A DNA stretch of 64,000 nucleotides from DASSUW01 sp963811895 (lineage in GTDB: Bacteria; Actinomycetota; Thermoleophilia; Solirubrobacterales; Solirubrobacteraceae). The stretch spans positions 186,001 through 250,000 of the forward strand of contig CAWETE010000010.1 in the NCBI GenBank assembly GCA_963811895.1. Direction: 5' to 3'. The notes under the pieces were generated by a model, which worked only from the letters and a program-made list of their open reading frames with translations, had not been told where the DNA came from and made no database searches. Both the position numbers and the translations under genes were made by a program. Below are positions 43,137 to 49,798 of this stretch, piece after piece; positions within the stretch are counted from its first letter, which is position 1, and each line of letters starts with the position of its first letter.

Positions 43137-43405
43137 ACGAGCTCGAGCTCGGTACGGATCTCGATGCCGCCCTCGCCTCCAGCGCGCCGGCGAAGGTGCC
43201 GGCCCAGTCAGCCGCCGGCGGCGGCCACCACGTAGTCGAGCGTCGTCGCGTGCGGCGGGAACCGCTCGGGGTCGACGCCGTAGTGCTCCGCCACCTCGGA
43301 GTGGACCCCGAAGGCCACAGGCTCGTCCTCGGCCGGCAGATACGCCAGCCGCTGCGGTCCGCCGAGACGCTCGATCCGGACCCGGGAGACGTAAGCAGCG
43401 TCCAT
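43133..43405 (-). pseudogene. OsmC-related selenoprotein candidate, in-frame TGA and internal deletion
   Basis: Sixty-five codons read MDAAYVSRVRIERLGGPQRL, AFGVHSEVAEHYGVDPERF and PHATTLDYVVAAAGG, then TGA (43208-43210), then, one extra base apart, AGTFAGALEA. In the OsmC-related (seleno)protein family as I recall it the same place reads GG-U-LTGTFGGALEARG, with U or Cys as redox residue. The reading then jumps to GGIEIRTELELV and TAG, which looks like the far C-terminus (family ~140-150 residues), so about 60-75 residues are missing. Hence a remnant of a Sec- or Cys-containing peroxide-handling protein. No selA/selB/selC is in view. Possibly co-transcribed with tag. Confidence 0.6.
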
Positions 43406-43413
43406 GCCTCGAC

Positions 43414-43968
43414 CTACCCGCGGGCCGGCACGAGGCATCCCTCGATGTGGTCGTCGACCAGGCCGCACGCCTGCATCAGGGCGTAGGCGGTCGTCGGGCC
43501 GACGAAGCGGAAGCCGCGCTTCTTGAGGGCCTTGGCCATCGCGGTCGACTCGGCCGTGACGGCCGGGACGTCGGCCGGCGTGCGCGGCCGCGGCCGCGGC
43601 TCGGGGGCGAAGGACCACAGCAGCTCGTCGAGCGAGAGGTCCGTCGCGGCGCGGGCGTTGGCGATGGCGGCCTCGATCTTGGCCCGGTTGCGGACGATGC
43701 CCTCGTCGGCCATCAGCCGCGCGACGTCCTGATCCCCGAACGCGGCCACGCGCTCGATCTCGAAGCCGGCGAAGGCCGCGCGGAAGTTCTCGCGCTTGCG
43801 CAGGATGGTGATCCACGACAGGCCCGACTGGAACGCCTCCAGGCAGAGCTTCTCGAACAGCGCGCGGTCCTCGTGGACGGGCCGGCCCCACTCCTCGTCG
43901 TGGTAGGCGATGTAGTCGGGCGTGGAGGAGCCCCACCAGCAGCGGCCGTCGACCAGCCCCTCGCTCAC
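43414..43968 (-). CDS. tag: DNA-3-methyladenine glycosylase I
   Basis: A 184-residue base-excision repair enzyme that removes 3-methyladenine. RCWWGSSTPDYIAYHDEEWGRPVHEDRALFEKLCLEAFQSGLSWITILRKR is the family hallmark (zinc Cys and His near the N-terminus, the Trp/Tyr pocket). The C-terminal zinc ligands lie in DDHIEGCLVP. GTG 43968 overlaps the upstream stop (GTGA), and an OsmC remnant follows. Confidence 0.94.
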   Translation of the reverse strand: MSEGLVDGRCWWGSSTPDYIAYHDEEWGRPVHEDRALFEKLCLEAFQSGLSWITILRKRENFRAAFAGFEIERVAAFGDQDVARLMADEGIVRNRAKIEAAIANARAATDLSLDELLWSFAPEPRPRPRTPADVPAVTAESTAMAKALKKRGFRFVGPTTAYALMQACGLVDDHIEGCLVPARG

Positions 43969-44876
43969 GGAGCGAGCTCGTCGATGAGGTCGGCGCCGAT
44001 CGGGGTGAGCACGAGCGTGGTGATGCCGCGCTCGGCGAAGGCGTGCAGGCGCTCCTTCATGGCGTCGGGGTCGCCGAGGATGAAGATCTCGCGGATCAGC
44101 TCCTCCGGGACCTTCTCCAGCGCCAGCTTGCGGTCGCCGGAGCGCCAGGCCTGCACCATCGGGTCGATCGCCTCGCCCCACCCGAGCGCGCGGAAGAACG
44201 CCTCGTAGACCGGCACCGTCCCGTAGGCGGCGAACATGAAGCGCGCGACGTCCAGCCCGTCGCCGGGGATGCAGAAGAAGCGGCAGACGATCTCCGTCGG
44301 CTCGCGCCCGGCCTCGCCCTCGCGCACGCGCGCGACGACGTGCTCGGCGGCCGACAGCGGGAGGAAGTTCACGAACGTGCCGTCGCCCAGCTCGCCGCCC
44401 AGCCGCAGCATGCGGTCGCGCAGCGCCGCGATCACGATCGGGATCGGATGCTCAGGCGGCGTCTCGAGCTTGAAGCCGCCCGGCCCGCGCCCGCCGGCCA
44501 GCACGTCGCGCAGCCCGGTCACGCTCTCGCGCACGTGCGTGAGCGGCTTCGAGAACTCCCGCTGGTTCCAGCGCTCGACGATCACGTCCGACGAGGAGCC
44601 GATGCCGAGCACGAAGCGCCCGCCGCTGGCGTCGGCCAGCGCGGCCGCGTGCTGGGCCAGCACCGCCGGCCCGCGCGTGAACGGGTTCACCACGCCCGTG
44701 CCCAGCCGCATCCGCTCGGTCCACGTGGCGGCCAGCGCCAGCGGCGTGAAGCCGTCGGAGCCGTTCGTCTCGCCGGTCCAGAAGTCGTCGTAGCCGGCCG
44801 CCTCGGCGCGCCGCACGAGCGGCTCGTGCGCGGCGAGCGGGACACCGGCGAACGGAAGCGTGAGGCCCCAGCGCAC
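43965..44876 (-). CDS. LLM-class F420-dependent oxidoreductase
   Basis: A 303-residue luciferase-like (TIM barrel) protein: VRWGLTLPFAGVPLAAHEPLVRRAEAAGYDDFWTGETNG, LALAATWTERMRLGTGVVNPFTRGPAVLAQHAAALADASGGRFVLGIGSSSDVIVERWN. These are signatures of the F420-linked group. Substrate unknown. GTG 44876 is chosen because TATAGG (44886-44891) lies 9 nt before it; the more upstream GTG directly abuts that box. First gene of an operon with tag. Confidence 0.9.
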   Translation of the reverse strand: MRWGLTLPFAGVPLAAHEPLVRRAEAAGYDDFWTGETNGSDGFTPLALAATWTERMRLGTGVVNPFTRGPAVLAQHAAALADASGGRFVLGIGSSSDVIVERWNQREFSKPLTHVRESVTGLRDVLAGGRGPGGFKLETPPEHPIPIVIAALRDRMLRLGGELGDGTFVNFLPLSAAEHVVARVREGEAGREPTEIVCRFFCIPGDGLDVARFMFAAYGTVPVYEAFFRALGWGEAIDPMVQAWRSGDRKLALEKVPEELIREIFILGDPDAMKERLHAFAERGITTLVLTPIGADLIDELAP

Positions 44877-44885
44877 GGCGGGCAC

Positions 44886-44893
44886 CCTATACG
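44886..44893. promoter_or_regulatory. Shared TATA core for the oxidoreductase and the small membrane protein
   Basis: CCTATACG gives TATAGG leftward (9 nt before GTG 44876) and TATACG rightward (11 nt before ATG 44905). It is the third face-to-face arrangement of -10 boxes in this window, less sharp than the other two. Confidence 0.4.
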
Positions 44894-44904
44894 CTCGCCC
44901 GCAG

Positions 44905-45357
44905 ATGAATCGGCTCGGAAGGGCGGAGCTCGTCGCGGCGCTCGGCGGCCTGCTGCTCGCGGCCGGCGTGTTCCTCCCCTGGTACTCGCTCGACCGGGAC
45001 AACCCGAACGCGTCGATCGACGGCGCCACCGCCGGCCTGAGCGCCTGGGACGTCCATCCGATCCTGCGCTGGCTGCTGCTGGCCGCCGCCACGGCGCCGT
45101 TCATCCTGGCGTGGATCGTGATCCGCGAGCACGAGCTGTCGTGGCCGCGCGGGGAGCTGACCGCCGTGGTGGGCATCGCCGCCTTCGGGCTGATCGCCTA
45201 CACCGGGCTGCTCGACCGGCCGGGCTCGCCCAGCGGCGCGATCGGCCTCGACTGGGGGTTCTGGCTCGCCTTCCTGGGTAGCGTCCTGATGATCGCCGGC
45301 GGCGGGATGGCCGCCGGCCAGACCGAACGAGTACGCAAGCCCCCGGGGGTCATGTAG
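44905..45357 (+). CDS. Four-helix membrane protein of unknown function
   Basis: A 150-residue protein with four hydrophobic helices (about residues 8-25, 53-72, 85-103, 112-132) and a conserved-looking LPWYSLDRDN loop after the first helix, as in small actinobacterial 'WYS' membrane proteins. Not assigned to a family. Its TAG is adjacent to the ATG of glpX, so the two are probably transcribed together. Confidence 0.75.
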   Translation: MNRLGRAELVAALGGLLLAAGVFLPWYSLDRDNPNASIDGATAGLSAWDVHPILRWLLLAAATAPFILAWIVIREHELSWPRGELTAVVGIAAFGLIAYTGLLDRPGSPSGAIGLDWGFWLAFLGSVLMIAGGGMAAGQTERVRKPPGVM

Positions 45358-46344
45358 ATGAGCACGCCTGTCGATCGCAACCTCGCGCTCGAGCTCGTGC
45401 GCGTGACCGAGGCCGCCGCCCTGTCCGCGGCGCGGCTCGTCGGCCAGGGCGACAAGGAGGCCGCCGACCAGGCGGCCGTCGACGGCATGCACGCCGTCCT
45501 GCCGACCGTGTCCATGAACGGCATCGTCGTCATCGGCGAGGGCGAGAAGGACGAGGCGCCGATGCTCCACAACGGCGAGCAGGTCGGGGCCGGCGAGGGC
45601 CCGGAGGTCGACATCGCGGTCGACCCGCTGGAGGGGACGCGGCTGGCCGCCGACGGCCGGCCCAACGCGCTCGCCGTGATCGCGCTGTCCGAGCGCGGCT
45701 CGATGTTCGACCCGGGCCCGTGCGTGTACATGGAGAAGATGGCGGCCGGCGAGCACCTGGCCGACCTGCTCGACCTCGACCGCCCGCTGGGGGAGACGAT
45801 CCAGCTCGTCGCGGAGCGCAAGGGCACCGACGTGCGCGACGTGATGGTCGTCGTGCTCGACCGGCCGCGCCACAAGGAGGGCATCCAGGCGATCCGCGCG
45901 GCCGGCGGCCGCGTCCGGCTGATCCCCGACGGCGACGTCTCCGGCGCGCTGCTGGCCGTGGCGCCCGACCGCCCCGCCGACCTGCTGTGGGGCATCGGCG
46001 GCACGCCCGAGGGCGTGATCTCGGCGGCCGCGCTCAAGTGCTACGGCGGCGGGCTGATCGGCCGGCTGTGGCCGCGCGACGACGACGAGCGCAAGGCGGC
46101 CGAGGACGCCGGCTACGACGTCACGCGCGTGCTCACGCAGGACGACCTCGTGCGGGGCGACAACTGCTTCTTCTGCGCCACCGGCGTCACCGACGGCGAC
46201 GTGCTCGAGGGCGTCCGCTACCAGGGCGAGAAGGGCGCCAGCACCGAGTCGCTGGTCATGCGCAGCCGGTCGGGCACGGTGCGGCGGATCCAGTCGCGCC
46301 ACGACCGCACGAAGCTGCGCGCGCTCACCGGCCGCTACGGATGA
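45358..46344 (+). CDS. glpX: Class II fructose-1,6-bisphosphatase
   Basis: A 328-residue GlpX enzyme that hydrolyses fructose 1,6-bisphosphate to fructose 6-phosphate in gluconeogenesis. Metal-binding motifs GIVVIGEGEKDEAPML and DIAVDPLEGTRLAADGRPNALAVIAL, then MVVVLDRPRHKEGIQAIRAAGGRVRLIPDGDVSGAL, GIGGTPEGVISAAALKCYGG and FCATGVTDGDVLEGVR. Actinobacteria normally rely on GlpX as their sole FBPase. The CCCCGGGGGTC leader may serve as a ribosome site. Convergent with the next gene, with 20 bp overlap. Confidence 0.97.
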   Translation: MSTPVDRNLALELVRVTEAAALSAARLVGQGDKEAADQAAVDGMHAVLPTVSMNGIVVIGEGEKDEAPMLHNGEQVGAGEGPEVDIAVDPLEGTRLAADGRPNALAVIALSERGSMFDPGPCVYMEKMAAGEHLADLLDLDRPLGETIQLVAERKGTDVRDVMVVVLDRPRHKEGIQAIRAAGGRVRLIPDGDVSGALLAVAPDRPADLLWGIGGTPEGVISAAALKCYGGGLIGRLWPRDDDERKAAEDAGYDVTRVLTQDDLVRGDNCFFCATGVTDGDVLEGVRYQGEKGASTESLVMRSRSGTVRRIQSRHDRTKLRALTGRYG

Positions 46345-47029
46345 GCCGCACCGCCAGGGCGACGACCCCGGCGAACGCGGCGACCAGCGCGATCACGACG
46401 GGCCACGGCGTATCGCCGACGTTGACCGGCTTCTCGCCCGGGCCGGCGAAGCGCCCGACGGCCGACTGCTCGAGCTCGCGGTTGGCGAGCGAGCGCAGGA
46501 AGCCGTGCGTGACCAGCACGTGGATACGCGACTGGGTCTGCTTGTAGAACCAGCGTGCGATCCAGGTCGCGATCGCCGGGTAGAAGTTGGCGACCTCGAC
46601 CTCCACGTGCGCCTGGTCGGTGCCCGGCTCCTCGGACTGCAGGCGGCGGACGTCGATCTCCAGGTAGCCCTCGTCGCGCTTGGCGACCAGCACCCCGTCG
46701 CGGATCCGCCAGCGGACGATCCCGCGCCCGTCGCTGGTCTCGTACTCGGGCGCGCGGAAGCGCAGGAGCACGAACGGCCGCCGCAGCAGGACGACGCGGC
46801 GCTCGGTGTCGGTGTACTCGATGCGGATCAGGCCGAGCGACACGCGCGAGAGGTACTTCCAGTACGTGCGCGCGAGGCGCTCGAGGTACATCGGCGTCCA
46901 GATCGCGTCGAGCTCGCCGTCGCGGGTGGTGACCGTGGCCGCCTGGATCGACCGCACGCTGCCGCGCGAGTCCATGACCGTGTGGTCGTCGAGAGCGCTG
47001 ATGACCGCGTCGGTGCGCCGGCGCTTCAT
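46325..47029 (-). CDS. Unrecognised protein with C-terminal membrane anchor
   Basis: A 234-residue protein: MKRRRTDAVISALDDHTVMD, then an alpha/beta segment rich in Arg (IWTPMYLERLARTYWKYLSRVSLGLIRIEYTDTERRVVLLRRPFVLLRF), WRIRDGVLVAKRDEGYLEID, and a C-terminal helix WPVVIALVAAFAGVVALAVRL. The pattern looks like a tail-anchored cytoplasmic domain with an SRPBCC-like beta sheet, but I cannot name a family. Not strongly coupled to its neighbours. Confidence 0.75.
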   Translation of the reverse strand: MKRRRTDAVISALDDHTVMDSRGSVRSIQAATVTTRDGELDAIWTPMYLERLARTYWKYLSRVSLGLIRIEYTDTERRVVLLRRPFVLLRFRAPEYETSDGRGIVRWRIRDGVLVAKRDEGYLEIDVRRLQSEEPGTDQAHVEVEVANFYPAIATWIARWFYKQTQSRIHVLVTHGFLRSLANRELEQSAVGRFAGPGEKPVNVGDTPWPVVIALVAAFAGVVALAVRLIRSGR

Positions 47030-47048
47030 GCCTGTGAAGGATGGCGTG

Positions 47049-47765
47049 CTACGGCGCGGGCTGCACGCGGACCGCGCCGACGCGGTCGGTGTGCTCGAAG
47101 CCCAGCGCCTGCGCGGTCGCCGCGGTGAGGTCCCAGTCCGTGCCGCGGCGGAACGGGCCGCGGTCGACGACCGGGACGGTGATGCGGCGGCCCTTGTAGA
47201 GCACGGCGACCTGCGTGCCGCAGCGCATCGTCTTGTGGGCGACGCCGAGCAGCGTGCGGCTCATCTTCTGCCCGCACGCGGTGCGGCGGCCGTAGAAGCC
47301 GGGCCCGAACCAGGTGGCCATCGCCTGGCGGTGCACGGTGATGGCCAGCTCGGGCGTCGCGGAGGCGGCGACGGCCTGACCGTCGGCGGCGATGACCGCG
47401 CGGACGCGGTGCTCGCCGGCGCGGTCGGTGCGCCAGCGCGCCAGGTACGTGCCGTCGGCGGCGATCGTGGCGGTGGCCACGGCGCCCCAGATCTGGGTCG
47501 CGTCGTCGAAGCGCTCGATCGTCACCGTGCGGCCGGCCTGGTCGGCCGGCGCCGTGCCGCTGAAGCGCGCGAGCCGGCGGAGCATGGTGCCGGCGCGGGT
47601 GGCGACCGTCACCTGCGGCCCCTGCGCGGTGACCACGCTCTGGGTCGCGGGCGGGGGAGGGGCCTCGGTCCCGCCCGTCGAGGGCGGGTCGGCGGCGGCA
47701 GCCGGAGCCGCGAACGCGGCAACGGCGGCGCACAGCAGCAGTGTTCGACCCCTTGAGTTCTTCAC
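47049..47765 (-). CDS. Secreted RlpA-like (double-psi beta-barrel) protein
   Basis: A 238-residue exported protein: signal peptide (LLLCAAVAAFAAPAAAA), a Pro/Thr linker, an Ig-like beta domain (residues 45-140) and a C-terminal RlpA-like barrel: ATWFGPGFYGRRTACGQKMSRTLLGVAH, VLYKGRRITVPVVDRGPFRRGTDWDLT. The Asp in VVDRGPF is the expected catalytic acid. RlpA-like proteins cleave or bind naked glycan strands of peptidoglycan. A c-di-AMP riboswitch abuts the GTG start, the same control as the NlpC/P60 hydrolase at 2 kb. Confidence 0.92.
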   Translation of the reverse strand: MKNSRGRTLLLCAAVAAFAAPAAAADPPSTGGTEAPPPPATQSVVTAQGPQVTVATRAGTMLRRLARFSGTAPADQAGRTVTIERFDDATQIWGAVATATIAADGTYLARWRTDRAGEHRVRAVIAADGQAVAASATPELAITVHRQAMATWFGPGFYGRRTACGQKMSRTLLGVAHKTMRCGTQVAVLYKGRRITVPVVDRGPFRRGTDWDLTAATAQALGFEHTDRVGAVRVQPAP

Positions 47766-47767
47766 GG

Positions 47768-47950
47768 TGCTTTCTCCAGCGCCTACGAGGTGAGCTGACG
47801 GGCTCGCGCAGAGAAAGCAGCGCTACGACCAGGTCCCTAGGACACGCGCGCCGAAGGCGCAAGTTTCCCATCCGGTCGATTCGCCCCCGCGGCGTCCTGC
47901 CGCTTAGTGGTTCCCCCGCTCGCCGGTGATGTACACCGGCGATTCGGCGC
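47768..47950 (-). ncRNA. c-di-AMP riboswitch (ydaO/yuaA class), second copy
   Basis: On the minus strand the leader reads GCGGGGGAACCACTAAGC, GGGGCGAATCGACCGG, GCTTTCTC, GAGCCCGTCAGCTCACC, CTCGTAGGCG and GGAGAAAGC directly before the GTG of the RlpA-like gene. These are the conserved blocks of the ydaO RNA in the right order. GCTTTCTC and GAGAAAGC are exact complements, so the 3' helix hides the Shine-Dalgarno GGAGAAAG. The RNA should therefore act mostly at translation, turning off a wall hydrolase when c-di-AMP is high. Confidence 0.93.
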
Positions 47951-47978
47951 GCGGGAAGCTAGCAGAAGTTATGTAGCG

Positions 47979-48455
47979 CTAGCGCCGGGGAATCCGGCGT
48001 GCCGCGCGCTTGAGCAGCTGGGCTCCGACGGTGGCGCCGATCTGGGCCAGCTCGCCGGCGGCCTGGACGGCCGTGGTGACGATCTCGGTGCCGCGCGGCG
48101 GGCCGCCGGGCGGCCGTCGGGCTCGGGCGGAGGCACGCGCTTGGGCGCCGGCTTCGGGCCGGGCGCGACGGGCTTCGTGGGCTTGACCGTGGCCTTTCCG
48201 GCCTTGGGCTTCGGGGGCTTGGCCTTCGCGGGCTTGGGCTTTGCGGCCTTCGCAGGCTTCGGCTTCGCGGCCTTGGCCTTCGCGGGCTTCGGCTTCGCGG
48301 TCGCGGCGGCCTCCGTGTCGGCGCGCCGGAACGAGCCGCGGCGCTCGCCGCCGATGCGGGTCGGGCGGGTCGAGCCGAGGCTGCCGAGGACGCTCGCGTC
48401 GCCGGCGCGCTTGGCGGACTTCTTCGCCTTCTTCTTGGCGGACTTTTGGGCCACG
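47979..48455 (-). pseudogene. Histone H1-like Lys/Ala/Pro-rich protein, frame broken near 48110
   Basis: Starts GTG with VAQKSAKKKAKKSAKRAGDA, then GSTRPTRIGGERRGSFRR and a tail of KPKPAKAKAAKPKPAKAAKP-type repeats (residues 48-95), typical of actinobacterial H1-like or HupB tails that bind DNA. After VPPPEPDGR one base is missing near 48110, and the C-terminus continues in another frame as PPRGTEIVTTAVQAAGELAQ and IGATVGAQLLKRAARRIPRR. The C-terminal helix looks like a separate amphipathic segment. Total about 158 residues when repaired. A nucleoid-associated role is likely but not proven. The start could be earlier (ATG 48511). Confidence 0.65.
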
Positions 48456-48517
48456 AGATTCAAAGCCGAAGGCGAATTTCCCGAACTCGCGCTTCGGCGG
48501 GGTACAGTCATTGAGCG

Positions 48518-48564
48518 AAGCGGGCGTCGCCCGCTTTGACTTCAAAAAATATAGCGCCTAGACT
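48518..48564 (+). promoter_or_regulatory. rpoD promoter with a hairpin at its -35 end
   Basis: TTGACT (48536-48541), a 17-nt spacer and TAGACT (48559-48564) form an excellent housekeeping promoter. The stem AAGCGGGC-GTC-GCCCGCTT (48518-48536) is an 8-bp inverted repeat that ends on the first base of the -35 box. It could stop transcription of the upstream region or be a regulator site. Transcription would start about 48571, giving a ~110-nt leader before rpoD. Confidence 0.75.
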
Positions 48565-48681
48565 CACCGCCCTAGGATCGTGGTCTCCAGCTTTGCTCCG
48601 GGTCCAGGAGCGTCGATCCAGGACGGTGTACGCATCAGAACCCTGTCGCCCCAGCAGGGCGTCGCCGAGAACAGGACTTGC

Positions 48682-49779
48682 ATGTCTGTCGTTGACCTCC
48701 AAGAGCTTGAAGAAGTCAAGGGTCTGCTCCTGAAGGGGCAGCAGGTGGGCGTGCTCACCTTCGCCGAGATCGCCACCGCCGTAGCCGAGATCGACCTCGA
48801 CGAGGCCGATGTCGAGGAGCTGCACGGCTACCTCGAGAAGTCCGAGATCGAGCTGGTCGAGGAAGTCGATCCCGCGCTCGAGGCGGCGCAGGTCGAGCGC
48901 GCGCCGGACAAGCGCGGGCGTCGCAAGAAGACGACGCTCGACCTCAAGCCGGACATGACCACCGACAGCCTTCAGCTGTTCCTGAAGGACATCGGCAAGG
49001 TCCGCCTGCTCACGGCCCAGGAGGAGGTCGACCTCGCGCGCCGGATCGAGCGCGGCGACCTCGACGCGAAGCAGAAGATGGTCGAGTCCAACCTGCGGCT
49101 CGTCGTCTCGATCGCGAAGAACTACCGCAACCAGGGCCTGCCGTTCCTGGACCTCATCCAGGAGGGCACGCTCGGCCTCGTGCGCGCGGCCGAGAAGTTC
49201 GACTACCGCAAGGGCTTCAAGTTCTCGACCTACGCGACCTGGTGGATCCGCCAGGCGATCGCCCGCGCGCTGGCCGACAAGGCGCGCACGATCCGCATCC
49301 CGGTGCACGTCGTCGAGAAGCTCAACAAGATCGGCCGCGCCGAGCGCAAGCTGGTCACCGAGCTCGGCCGCGAGCCGACCGCCGAGGAGATCGCGCATCA
49401 CACGGGCATCGAGCCCGACGAGGTCGAGTCGATCAAGCGGTCCGCGCAGGCGCCGGTCTCGCTCGAGAAGCCGGTCGGCGACGAGGAGGAGTCCGAGTTC
49501 GGCCAGTTCATCGCCGACGAGCGGGCCGAGTCGCCGTACGAGCGCGCCGCCGAGATCCTCACCAAGGAAGCGCTGCGCGAGGCGCTGGAGAACCTCTCCT
49601 ACCGCGAGCGGCGCGTGCTCGAGCTGCGCTACGGCCTCGGGGGCGAGCACCCGCGCACGCTCGACGAGGTGGGCCGCACGTTCAACGTGACGCGCGAGCG
49701 GATCCGCCAGATCGAGAACCAGTCGCTGAAGAAGCTCCAGAGCCTCGCTGAGGCTCAGAAGTTGCGCGACGTCGCGTAG
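48682..49779 (+). CDS. rpoD: Primary RNA polymerase sigma factor (RpoD/SigA)
   Basis: A 365-residue sigma-70. Region 1.1-like acidic N-terminus (SVVDLQELEEVKGLLLKGQQ), 1.2 (TDSLQLFLKDIGKVRLLTAQEEVDLARRIE), 2.1-2.4 (NLRLVVSIAKNYRNQGLPFLDLIQEGTLGLVRAAEKFDYRKGFKFSTYATWWIRQAIARALADKARTIRIPVHVVE), 3, and 4.2 (RTLDEVGRTFNVTRERIRQIENQSLKKLQ). It is the housekeeping sigma and a strong taxonomic marker. ATG 48682 preceded by ACAGGACT; an upstream in-frame extension lies in the leader and is not believed. Confidence 0.97.
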   Translation: MSVVDLQELEEVKGLLLKGQQVGVLTFAEIATAVAEIDLDEADVEELHGYLEKSEIELVEEVDPALEAAQVERAPDKRGRRKKTTLDLKPDMTTDSLQLFLKDIGKVRLLTAQEEVDLARRIERGDLDAKQKMVESNLRLVVSIAKNYRNQGLPFLDLIQEGTLGLVRAAEKFDYRKGFKFSTYATWWIRQAIARALADKARTIRIPVHVVEKLNKIGRAERKLVTELGREPTAEEIAHHTGIEPDEVESIKRSAQAPVSLEKPVGDEEESEFGQFIADERAESPYERAAEILTKEALREALENLSYRERRVLELRYGLGGEHPRTLDEVGRTFNVTRERIRQIENQSLKKLQSLAEAQKLRDVA

Positions 49780-49798
49780 TCGTTAGAGGATCGGCCTC

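Noticed and set aside
48580..48681. N-terminal extension of RpoD from GTG 48580
   Set aside because: It falls in the untranslated leader after the TTGACT/TAGACT promoter, and MSVVDLQELEE is the usual start with a ribosome site.
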